NCBI GenBank assembly: GCA_013334845.1
Contig: JAAXWV010000073.1
Location: forward strand, 1-6,666
Direction of reading: 5' to 3'
Origin: Candidatus Roizmanbacteria bacterium
GTDB taxonomy: Bacteria; Patescibacteriota; Microgenomatia; UBA1406; GWC2-37-13
Length of the DNA: 6,666 nucleotides
Part shown: in pieces, positions 1 through 6,417 of the stretch
How the letters are laid out: each line of letters opens with the position of its first letter
How positions within the stretch are numbered: position 1 is the first letter of the stretch
Position numbers and translations under genes: made by a program
Notes under the pieces: generated by a model
The model's database searches: none
The model's input: the letters and a program-made list of their open reading frames with translations, nothing else
Told to the model about the DNA's origin: nothing

Positions 1-652
1 AAGTGTTGTAAGTAATGTGCCTAAACCGATGGCTGATATTAATGGTAAGCCTTTTTTGGAGTATTTGCTTCATTTTCTTTCTACCAATGGAGTTAAGAAA
101 GTTATTTTATCAGTTGGCTATAAGCATAATATTATATCCAGTTATTTTTCTGATCGGTTTGAGAACTTGGCTATCTGTTACGCCATAGAAAATGAACCCC
201 TTGGCACCGGTGGTGCACTTGTTGAGTCGTTAAAACAGGTAAGTGACAGCAAAGTTTTGCTATTAAACGGGGATAGCTTTTTTAACGTGGATGTAAAAAG
301 GTTGTACCAACACCACAAGTCACATGGCTTTGATGTAACTTTAGCGCTTAAAGAGATGTATGATTTTGACAGATACGGTACAGTGACCTTTGAAAAAAAC
401 AAGGTAATTTGTTTTGAAGAGAAAGTGTATAAAAAAGTAGGGTACATAAACGGTGGAGTTTATGCTCTGAATAGTTCTCTTCTAGCTGACATTGCCCATT
501 CTAAAACATTTTCATTTGAAACCGACATTTTGCAAAAGTACGTTAGCAAATTAAACGTAGGTGCTTTTGTTGATAATGGATATTTTATTGATATCGGAAT
601 TCCTGAAGATTACCTGAAAGTACAACAAGATTTTAAATTAACTCAGGAGTAG
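1..652 (+). CDS. hddC: Sugar-1-phosphate guanylyltransferase, HddC-like (5' end outside window)
   Basis: Nucleotidyltransferase of the NTP_transferase (GT-A fold) family, most like D-glycero-alpha-D-manno-heptose 1-phosphate guanylyltransferase, which makes GDP-heptose in the cytoplasm. The reading frame is open to the left edge: the codons from base 2 read SVVSN and run into VPKPMADINGKPFLEYLL, the conserved segment that follows the GGxGTRL nucleotide-binding loop. The GTG at 17 is therefore an internal Val and not a start, and roughly 15-20 N-terminal residues, including the loop, lie outside the window. Visible motifs are PLGTGGA (197-217), the metal-binding NGDSF stretch (266-280), GYINGGVYALN and the C-terminal DIGIPEDY. 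The 216 visible residues fit a family of about 230. The HddA-like kinase starts 4 bases downstream, which supports the heptose assignment. A mannose- or glucose-1-phosphate transferase of the same fold is the alternative. Confidence 0.82.
   Translation, partial: SVVSNVPKPMADINGKPFLEYLLHFLSTNGVKKVILSVGYKHNIISSYFSDRFENLAICYAIENEPLGTGGALVESLKQVSDSKVLLLNGDSFFNVDVKRLYQHHKSHGFDVTLALKEMYDFDRYGTVTFEKNKVICFEEKVYKKVGYINGGVYALNSSLLADIAHSKTFSFETDILQKYVSKLNVGAFVDNGYFIDIGIPEDYLKVQQDFKLTQE
645..649 (+). promoter_or_regulatory. Ribosome binding site for the TTG-started kinase
   Basis: AGGAG lies inside the last codons of the upstream gene, 7 bases before the TTG at 657. It fixes this unusual start codon, because no ATG or GTG near it gives the conserved N-terminus. 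Confidence 0.7.
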
Positions 653-656
653 ACTT

Positions 657-1673
657 TTGATAGTTTCTCGGACACCACATAGGATCTCATTCTTTGGCGG
701 AGGGACTGATTATCCTCCATACTACCTGAAGCATGGCGGTAAGGTTCTTGGATCTGCAATTGACAAATATTGCTATATAAATGTAAGAAAATTCCCGCCT
801 TTTTTTGAGCATAAGCACCGGATTGTTTACTCAAAATTTGAAAATATCAACGAATTGAGTGAAATTCAGCATCCATCCGTCCGTGAAACACTAAAATATC
901 TTAAAACTGATTACGGTATATCTATACATCACGATGGCGACATTCCTGCACGCAGCGGCATGGGTTCAAGCTCTGCATTTACTGTCGGCTTGCTGAACAG
1001 TATGACGGCTCTGGAGGGCCGGATGATCACAAAGAAAGAACTTGCCAATAAAGCCATTCATATTGAACAGAAACTTATAAAGGAAAATGTTGGATCACAG
1101 GACCAAACTTTTGCAGCATATGGTGGTCTTAATCTTATCGAATTCACAACATCAGGAGAAATAACAGTAACGCCAGTTATAATGAAACCAGAGCGGCTGC
1201 AAAAATTTGAGAGCAAACTATTACTTGTTTTTACGGGTCTTTCACGATTTTCCTCAGAAATAGCTGATGAACAGGTTAAAAATACTACAAAGAATCTTGA
1301 TGACTTGCATAAGATGAAGCAACTTGTTGATGATTCCCACGCTATTCTGACAAACGCTAACAAAGATTTAAATGATTTTGGTGCAATGTTGAATGAAACA
1401 TGGCACCTTAAAAAAGGCTTATCCAGCAAAATAGCCACAGATGAGATTGATGAGATGTACGACTTAGCCTTGAAGAACGGTGCTGTTGGTGGAAAGCTCC
1501 TTGGAGCCGGGGGAGGTGGTTTCATGCTCTTTTATGTAACGCAAAAGCAGCGACAAAAGGTCATAACAGCCCTGCATAACTATTTACACATCCCGTTCCG
1601 ATTCGATTTCGACGGTTCAAAAATTATTGTATATGATCCGAATTATAATGGTAAAGAGACCAGGAGGGTTTAA
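657..1673 (+). CDS. hddA: D-glycero-D-manno-heptose 7-phosphate kinase, HddA-like GHMP kinase
   Basis: GHMP-family kinase of 338 residues, predicted to phosphorylate D-glycero-alpha-D-manno-heptose 7-phosphate at C-1 with ATP. This is the step before phosphatase GmhB and guanylyltransferase HddC in GDP-heptose synthesis. The N-terminus MIVSRTPHRISFFGGGTDYP (1-20) is characteristic of the HddA/FKP branch. The ATP loop PARSGMGSSSA is at 97-107, VGSQDQ at 145-150 carries the likely catalytic Asp149, and the C-terminal glycine-rich GGKLLGAGGGGF is at 278-289. Length matches the family (about 340). The start is TTG, chosen because the conserved sequence begins exactly there and AGGAG is 7 bases upstream. 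It lies 4 bases after hddC and its stop codon abuts the next ATG. A fucose or other sugar kinase of the same family is less likely, given the HddC-type neighbour. Confidence 0.87.
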   Translation: MIVSRTPHRISFFGGGTDYPPYYLKHGGKVLGSAIDKYCYINVRKFPPFFEHKHRIVYSKFENINELSEIQHPSVRETLKYLKTDYGISIHHDGDIPARSGMGSSSAFTVGLLNSMTALEGRMITKKELANKAIHIEQKLIKENVGSQDQTFAAYGGLNLIEFTTSGEITVTPVIMKPERLQKFESKLLLVFTGLSRFSSEIADEQVKNTTKNLDDLHKMKQLVDDSHAILTNANKDLNDFGAMLNETWHLKKGLSSKIATDEIDEMYDLALKNGAVGGKLLGAGGGGFMLFYVTQKQRQKVITALHNYLHIPFRFDFDGSKIIVYDPNYNGKETRRV

Positions 1674-2834
1674 ATGAATTATGGTTTGGTAAGTTCCACA
1701 TTTGGCATTGAAGAAAAAGAAGCAATGCTGAAGGTGATTGAAAGCGACAGATTCACCATGGGTGACAAAGTTAAAGAGTTTGAACGTGCTTTTGCGGATT
1801 ATTTTGGTGCAAAGTATGCCGTCATGGTGAATTCCGGCTCATCGGCTAATCTTATTGCTGTTGCCTCGCTGTTCTTCAGAAAAGAAAACCCTCTGAAAGC
1901 TGGTGATGAAGTAATTGTCCCCTGTATTTCCTGGGCGACAACATATTATCCACTCCACCAGTACGGATTAAAACTCAAGTTTGTGGATGTCGATCTGCAA
2001 ACATTGAATTATGATATTGAAGAGCTGAAATCTGCTGTCAGCAACAAAACCAAGATGATTGTGGCTGTGAGCATTCTTGGCAACCCCTGTTATTTTGATG
2101 AAATCAATAAAATTTGTACTGAGAAGAATATTATCCTGTTTGAGGATAATTGTGAGTCGATGGGAGCCCGTTTCAATGGCCGCCATACTGGCACTTTCGG
2201 GCTTGTTAATACATTCAGTACGTTTTTTTCACATCATATATCCACCATGGAAGGTGGTCTTGTTGTTACGGATGATTTCGAATTATACTGTTTGGCGAAA
2301 TCGTTACGTAATCACGGCTGGGTTCGAGACCAGGATGAAGGAAGTACGATATGTGAAAAACGCAATGATGACTTTTATGAAGCATATCGATTTATTCTTC
2401 CTGGCTACAATGTACGCCCAATGGAACTGCAGGGTGCTCTCGGTATTGAACAACTGAAGAAGTTGGATGGTTTTTTGAAAGTAAGGAGAGAAAATGCTCA
2501 GCATTTCGTAAATCTGTTTAAAAATGACGAACGATTTATTATCCAGCATGAAGTCGGCGAAAGTGCCTGGTTCTGCTTCACCATGATTGTCAAACCGGGA
2601 CAGGCTCTCACCAGGGGAAAAGTACTTGAGGCACTGAAACATGCCAATATTGCATTTCGTATTATTACCGGGGGTAACTTTCTCCGCCATGATGTTATAA
2701 AATATTTTGATTATTCTGTGACCAAATCATCAAATGCCGATCTGGCACACGACAACGGATTTTTTATCGGTAATCACCCGATAGATATAAAAGACCAAAT
2801 TGATTTACTTTACAAAGTATTACAAGATGTATGA
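1674..2834 (+). CDS. colD: ColD-like PLP-dependent GDP-4-keto-6-deoxy-sugar 3-dehydratase (DegT/DnrJ/EryC1/StrS fold)
   Basis: 386-residue protein of the DegT/DnrJ/EryC1/StrS fold, resembling from memory ColD, the GDP-4-keto-6-deoxy-D-mannose 3-dehydratase of colitose synthesis (about 388 residues), nearly end to end. ColD uses PLP and glutamate to remove the 3-hydroxyl, giving a 4-keto-3,6-dideoxy sugar. Visible features: SGSSAN at 54-59 (PLP phosphate region), VPCISWATTYYPL from 82, FEDNCESMGA at 156-165 with Asp158 facing the PLP nitrogen, and FSTFFSHHISTMEGG at 181-195. In aminotransferases of this fold a Lys holds PLP at position 187; here it is His187, as in ColD and RfbH. LPGYNVRPMELQGALG at 242-257 is the other family block. 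ATG follows the previous stop directly, with AGGAGG at 1662-1667. Neighbours HddA/HddC raise the possibility that the substrate is a GDP-heptose derivative. Dehydratase class is firm; substrate is inferred. Confidence 0.85.
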   Translation: MNYGLVSSTFGIEEKEAMLKVIESDRFTMGDKVKEFERAFADYFGAKYAVMVNSGSSANLIAVASLFFRKENPLKAGDEVIVPCISWATTYYPLHQYGLKLKFVDVDLQTLNYDIEELKSAVSNKTKMIVAVSILGNPCYFDEINKICTEKNIILFEDNCESMGARFNGRHTGTFGLVNTFSTFFSHHISTMEGGLVVTDDFELYCLAKSLRNHGWVRDQDEGSTICEKRNDDFYEAYRFILPGYNVRPMELQGALGIEQLKKLDGFLKVRRENAQHFVNLFKNDERFIIQHEVGESAWFCFTMIVKPGQALTRGKVLEALKHANIAFRIITGGNFLRHDVIKYFDYSVTKSSNADLAHDNGFFIGNHPIDIKDQIDLLYKVLQDV

Positions 2835-3676
2835 GCAAAGTTTTTATTTCGACATCGTGCGTCGCTAAAGATCATATAATTGATTCGGTTAATACACTTT
2901 CTAAGATAACGCAATATATCGAGTTGTCAGGAGGTTCAAAGCATCAATCTGACAGTCTTGGATTGCTCAAGGCAGCGCAAGTAAAATCAGAACTAACGTT
3001 TTTGCTTCACAGCTATTTTCCGCCGCCAAAGTCAGATTTTGTGTTGAATTTTGCTGATAGTTCAGCGGAAACAAGAGATTTTATATGTTCATCTATGAAG
3101 TATGTGAAGGGGCTAAGGGTTCCGTACTTCTCTGTACACGCAGGCTACAAACACACTTTTATATTTGAAAATGAGCTGCTGATTAAAGGTAAAGATCATT
3201 TTCTGTCTGGAGATATAGCCAATAATATTAGGTGGTTCAGACAAGCTTTCCCCGATATACCATTGGCGCTGGAAAATCTTTACCCCAACGATAGAAATCT
3301 TGACAGCTGTTTCGCAACATCCGTTGCGGAGATAGAGCAAATACTTAATTATGATGTTGGTGTATTGCTTTTGCTGGACCTCGGGCATCTCAAAATATCC
3401 GCGAATCTCCTCGGTTTTGATTTCAATGACGCTGTAGATTATCTGTTTTCCAGATATTCCCAAAGAATTGTAGAATTGCATCTTTCTGAAAATGAGTCGG
3501 TTTACGATGATCACGATATTATTTCCAAACATTCTGGTCAATACAGCATACTGAAAAAACATCGAGAAACAATAATAGGAAACAATATAAATCTGACCAT
3601 CGAAGCCAGAGGCAAGGATCTTGTTATATTACAGGAGAGTTACAATCTGGTGCGGTCCATATTTGAGGAGGAATAA
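2831..3676 (+). CDS. Xylose isomerase-like TIM-barrel protein, putative sugar (phosphate) isomerase/epimerase
   Basis: 281-residue protein that fits the xylose isomerase-like TIM barrel (AP endonuclease family 2 superfamily). These cytoplasmic enzymes bind divalent metal and isomerise or epimerise sugars. Strand-end motifs follow the usual order: HSYFPPP at 60-66, HAGY at 103-106, ALENLYP at 146-152 with Glu148, LLDLGHLKIS at 181-190 with Asp183 and His186, ELHLSENES at 215-223 with His217, and TIEARG at 256-261 with Glu258. The Glu/Asp-His/His/Glu set looks like an intact metal site, so the enzyme is probably active. Its start ATG overlaps the preceding stop (ATGA, 2831-2834) and has no strong ribosome binding site, so translation is probably coupled. 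I do not recognise the exact subfamily. Pentose- or heptose-phosphate isomerisation, or epimerisation of a keto-sugar, would fit the neighbours. Confidence 0.7.
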   Translation: MSKVFISTSCVAKDHIIDSVNTLSKITQYIELSGGSKHQSDSLGLLKAAQVKSELTFLLHSYFPPPKSDFVLNFADSSAETRDFICSSMKYVKGLRVPYFSVHAGYKHTFIFENELLIKGKDHFLSGDIANNIRWFRQAFPDIPLALENLYPNDRNLDSCFATSVAEIEQILNYDVGVLLLLDLGHLKISANLLGFDFNDAVDYLFSRYSQRIVELHLSENESVYDDHDIISKHSGQYSILKKHRETIIGNNINLTIEARGKDLVILQESYNLVRSIFEEE

Positions 3677-4615
3677 ATGAGTTTGAATATTCTTGTTACA
3701 GGTGGTGCTGGTTATCTGGGGTCAATAATGGTGCCAGAGCTTCTTAAGTTAGGACATAAGGTTACGGTTCTGGATAGCTTTATTTTTGGCCAGAGTTCGC
3801 TACTTGAGTGTTGTGCAAATGACAACTTTGAAATTGTGAATGGTGATGTCAGGGATGAAAGCATAATCAAGGGGCTATTGGCTAAAACGGATGTTGTAAT
3901 CCCACTTGCAGCACTTGTTGGTGCTCCTCTCTGTAAAAGGGACAAGATCGGGACAATTTCCATCAACAGGGATGCTATTAAAACGATTACGGATCATGCC
4001 TCAAAACAGCAACGGATTATAATACCCATAACCAATAGCGGCTATGGCATTGGTCAGAAGGGTGTTTTTTGTACTGAAGAGACGCCGATGAATCCAATAT
4101 CTTTATACGGTTCTACAAAGGTTGAAGCAGAAAATATTGCATTGGGACATGGGAATTCTATCAGTCTCCGTTTGGCTACCGTTTTTGGTATGAGTCCTCG
4201 TATGAGACTGGATCTGTTAGTAAATGATTTTGCATATCGAGCTGTAAATGATCGTTTCATAGTTGTATTCGAGGGACATTTTAAACGAAATTACATACAT
4301 GTACGTGATGTTGCCCGGGCATTCATTCATGCAATTGATAATTTTGAAACGATGAAAAATGAGCCTTATAATGTCGGCCTTTCAGATGCTAATCTCTCGA
4401 AGCTTGAGCTGTGTGAGGTAATCAAAAAGCATGTCTCAGATTTTGTATATCTTGAGGCGCCGATAGGCGAAGATCCGGACAAACGTGACTACATTGTTTC
4501 CAACGAAAAAATAGAACAAACCGGTTTTAAACCGATTTATTCTTTGGATATCGGAATCAAAGAGCTAATAAAGGGTTACACAATCATTACAAACAGCAAG
4601 TACAGCAATGTTTGA
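3677..4615 (+). CDS. NAD(P)-dependent epimerase/dehydratase, extended SDR, substrate unknown
   Basis: 312-residue extended short-chain dehydrogenase/reductase acting on a nucleotide sugar in the cytoplasm. The Rossmann loop TGGAGYLG is at 8-15, Asp33 at the end of beta-2 suits NAD binding, NGDVRD is at 55-60 and PLAALVGAP at 76-84. The catalytic set is Ser121 (in TNSGYG), Tyr144 and Lys148 (YGSTK). YIHVRDVARAF at 206-216 and YNVGLSDANLSKLELCE from 231 belong to the substrate-binding domain; GEDPDKRDYIVSN at 264-276 is a block I associate with uncharacterised epimerases of polysaccharide loci. Length is normal. The ATG abuts the upstream stop and has GAGGAGG at 3665-3671. It lacks the extra motifs that would mark it as Gmd or RmlB, so I favour an epimerase or a reductase over a 4,6-dehydratase. 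Confidence 0.8.
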   Translation: MSLNILVTGGAGYLGSIMVPELLKLGHKVTVLDSFIFGQSSLLECCANDNFEIVNGDVRDESIIKGLLAKTDVVIPLAALVGAPLCKRDKIGTISINRDAIKTITDHASKQQRIIIPITNSGYGIGQKGVFCTEETPMNPISLYGSTKVEAENIALGHGNSISLRLATVFGMSPRMRLDLLVNDFAYRAVNDRFIVVFEGHFKRNYIHVRDVARAFIHAIDNFETMKNEPYNVGLSDANLSKLELCEVIKKHVSDFVYLEAPIGEDPDKRDYIVSNEKIEQTGFKPIYSLDIGIKELIKGYTIITNSKYSNV

Positions 4616-4632
4616 TACATATTTTCCCACAT

Positions 4633-4637
4633 GGAGA
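4633..4637 (+). promoter_or_regulatory. Ribosome binding site for the transketolase N-terminal subunit
   Basis: GGAGA lies 10 bases before the ATG at 4648, in the only intergenic gap of note (4616-4647). It favours that ATG over the in-frame TTG at 4612, which overlaps the previous gene and has no ribosome binding site. Confidence 0.5.
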
Positions 4638-4647
4638 ATCCCAACAG

Positions 4648-5469
4648 ATGAATAAAGCCATGGAAAACCTTAAACAAAAAGCCAGGTGGGTCTGGAGTGA
4701 GACACTTCGGATGCACCGTTTGGCACCCGAAACGCGGGTTGCCTCTTCCTTATCAGCAGTAGAGATATTCACTACTCTCTATTATGGTGATCTACTGAAG
4801 CATAACGGTGCAGAACCTCGCTGGGAAGGGCGTGATCGTCTGATAGTCAGTAAAGGGCATGGTTCTATCTGCCTCTTCCCGATACTTGCTGACCGTGGAT
4901 ACTTTGATAAGGCCGAGCTGGAACGAATATGTCAAGAGGGATCGTTTCTCGGAGGAATACCGGATACAATTATACCTGGCTATGAGACAATCAATGGTTC
5001 CCTCGGGCACGGCATAGGTGTCGCGTGCGGCATGGCGCTGGGGCTTAAACGTAAGGGTTCATCAAGCCATGTTTTTGTCGTTGCGGGAGATGGAGAATTT
5101 TGCGAAGGTTCCATGTGGGAAGGGATAATGTTTGCTTCTCATCACCGCTTGGATAACCTGACGTTGATAATTGATAATAACAAACTCTGTATGCTTGATC
5201 GTTGCGAAAACGTTATGACGGTTGAGCCCTTTGACAAACGTTTTGAAGCATTCGGCTGGGAGGCGCAAAGGGTAGACGGGCACGATATCGCCGCTCTGCA
5301 TGATGCTTTGAGCCGTTTAAAGCAGCGCAGTACCAGTAAACCTGCCGTTCTTATAGCCGACACAGTCAAAGGTAAAGGGGTACCGGAATTGGAGAGTGAT
5401 ACACTTTGCCATATTCGCACCCTCAACCATGAAGAGATTGACCGTGCTATTGGAGGAGGTGTCAAATGA
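4648..5469 (+). CDS. Transketolase, N-terminal (thiamine diphosphate-binding) subunit
   Basis: 273-residue N-terminal half of a split transketolase. It binds the pyrophosphate end of thiamine diphosphate and, paired with the next gene product, moves two-carbon ketol units between sugars. Visible motifs: SKGHGS at 68-73, NGSLGHGIG at 116-124, the ThDP signature from GDGE (147-150) to NN (177-178), and DTVKGKG at 238-244. His255-x-Arg257 stands where many split homologues have WHxR; the Trp is Cys254 here. I chose ATG 4648 because GGAGA precedes it and the conserved region begins about ten residues later; ATG 4660 is another option. The stop overlaps the next start (ATGA). GC content is visibly higher than in genes 1 and 4. 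The role in a glycan locus is either pentose-to-heptose supply (sedoheptulose 7-phosphate) or ketol transfer onto a keto-sugar. Confidence 0.87.
   Translation: MNKAMENLKQKARWVWSETLRMHRLAPETRVASSLSAVEIFTTLYYGDLLKHNGAEPRWEGRDRLIVSKGHGSICLFPILADRGYFDKAELERICQEGSFLGGIPDTIIPGYETINGSLGHGIGVACGMALGLKRKGSSSHVFVVAGDGEFCEGSMWEGIMFASHHRLDNLTLIIDNNKLCMLDRCENVMTVEPFDKRFEAFGWEAQRVDGHDIAALHDALSRLKQRSTSKPAVLIADTVKGKGVPELESDTLCHIRTLNHEEIDRAIGGGVK
5454..5460 (+). promoter_or_regulatory. Strong ribosome binding site at the transketolase subunit junction
   Basis: AGGAGGT sits 5 bases before the ATG at 5466, within the last codons of the N-terminal subunit. Together with the ATGA stop/start overlap it indicates coupled translation, as expected for two halves of one enzyme. 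Confidence 0.7.
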
Positions 5470-6413
5470 CAGTACCCAAAATGATGACCATGCGAGATGC
5501 CTTTATCGGTACGCTCTGTGACCGAATGAGTGAAGATAGCAGTATATTCTTTCTTGCAGCTGATCTTGGAGCGCCTGCGCTCGACAGAATCAGGGCAGAA
5601 TATCCTGATCGTTTTATCAACGTTGGTATTGCAGAGCAAAATCTTATAAATGTTGCTTCCGGCCTTGCTCTAGAAGGCTTCAAGGTTTACACCTATGCCA
5701 TTGCGCCGTTTATTACTATGCGCGCCTTTGAACAGGTCAGGGTAAACCTCGCCATTTCTTCCCAAATACGTCCAGTTAATGTAACGATGCTAGGTCTAGG
5801 AGGTGGGGTAAGCTATCAGGTTTCAGGTCCAACCCATCATTGCCTTGAAGACCTTGCCATCATGCGTCTGTTGCCTAACATGGCGGTATACTGTCCAGCA
5901 GACTGGGTAACGGCAACTGCACTGGTGGATCAGACTAGAAATACAAACTGCCCCAAATATATCCGTTTCGACGGCAAGGCGCTTCCTGCGCTCTATGAAA
6001 ATTCGGCATCGGTAGATATGGGAAAAGGTTTTGCTAAACTTGCAGATGGAGGGAAAACCTGTATTGTCAGTACCGGCTTTATGACACATCGTGCCATGAA
6101 AGTTGTGCAGTTACGCCCAGGTGTTGCCGTAATAGATGTTTTCTGTCTGAAGCCGTGCAATGAAACGGCACTTGCTGAAGAACTATCGAAATATGATTGT
6201 GTTATAACTATGGAGGAAGCCTTTATAAATAATGGCGGCCTTGATAGTCTGATAACAAAAGCCGTCAGAGAAAACTCGTTAAAATGCTCGATTCACCCTG
6301 TCGGGGTAAACGACCGATATGTCTTTGATCTCGGAAGTCGTGATCGCCTACATGAAATTAACGAGATGGACGAAACAGCTGTGTTGGCATTACTTGATCG
6401 TTTGGGACGGTGA
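5466..6413 (+). CDS. Transketolase, C-terminal subunit (pyrimidine-binding and C-terminal domains)
   Basis: 315-residue C-terminal half of the split transketolase. It supplies the Pyr domain, which activates the thiamine diphosphate ring, plus the transketolase C-terminal domain. FINVGIAEQNLINVASGLAL at 50-69 contains Glu57, the conserved glutamate that contacts the cofactor N1'. GPTHHCLEDLAIMR at 121-134 is the typical loop of the Pyr domain, and CPADW at 143-147 begins the stretch before the C-terminal domain (about 190-315, with STGFM and MEEAF). Together the two subunits total 588 residues, a little shorter than single-chain transketolases of about 660. The ATG overlaps the preceding TGA and has AGGAGGT upstream. 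Pyruvate dehydrogenase E1-beta-like and DXP-synthase-like proteins share this fold, but the SKGH and GIAEQ motifs across the pair favour transketolase. Confidence 0.87.
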   Translation: MTVPKMMTMRDAFIGTLCDRMSEDSSIFFLAADLGAPALDRIRAEYPDRFINVGIAEQNLINVASGLALEGFKVYTYAIAPFITMRAFEQVRVNLAISSQIRPVNVTMLGLGGGVSYQVSGPTHHCLEDLAIMRLLPNMAVYCPADWVTATALVDQTRNTNCPKYIRFDGKALPALYENSASVDMGKGFAKLADGGKTCIVSTGFMTHRAMKVVQLRPGVAVIDVFCLKPCNETALAEELSKYDCVITMEEAFINNGGLDSLITKAVRENSLKCSIHPVGVNDRYVFDLGSRDRLHEINEMDETAVLALLDRLGR

Positions 6414-6417
6414 AAAA

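Noticed and set aside
17..19. GTG as the start of the first gene
   Set aside because: The frame is open to the left edge and the residues before it (SVVSN) continue the conserved HddC N-terminal region; the GTG encodes the Val of VPKP.
1058..1525. Antisense 155-residue open frame
   Set aside because: It lies wholly within the HddA-like gene, is rich in Ser/Pro/Phe and low-complexity stretches, and shows no recognisable motif; a shadow of the coding strand.
2077..2457. Same-strand 126-residue open frame inside the ColD-like gene
   Set aside because: It is an out-of-frame reading of well-conserved dehydratase codons with no ribosome binding site or family resemblance.
4518..4534. Palindrome AAACCGGTTT followed by TAAACCG, possible hairpin or operator
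   Set aside because: It lies inside conserved coding sequence of the SDR, is short, has no T-run or nearby promoter, and is probably chance.
4612..4647. Upstream TTG start for the transketolase N-terminal subunit
   Set aside because: It overlaps the previous stop without a ribosome binding site and adds 12 residues that look unlike the family; ATG 4648 has GGAGA upstream.
4616..4647. Possible internal promoter in the 32-base gap
   Set aside because: The gap holds a ribosome binding site and no convincing -35/-10 pair; it is too short to argue for a separate transcript.
5142..5639. Antisense 165-residue open frame across the transketolase junction
   Set aside because: It opposes two genes with clear family motifs and has Ser/Arg-rich, motif-free sequence.
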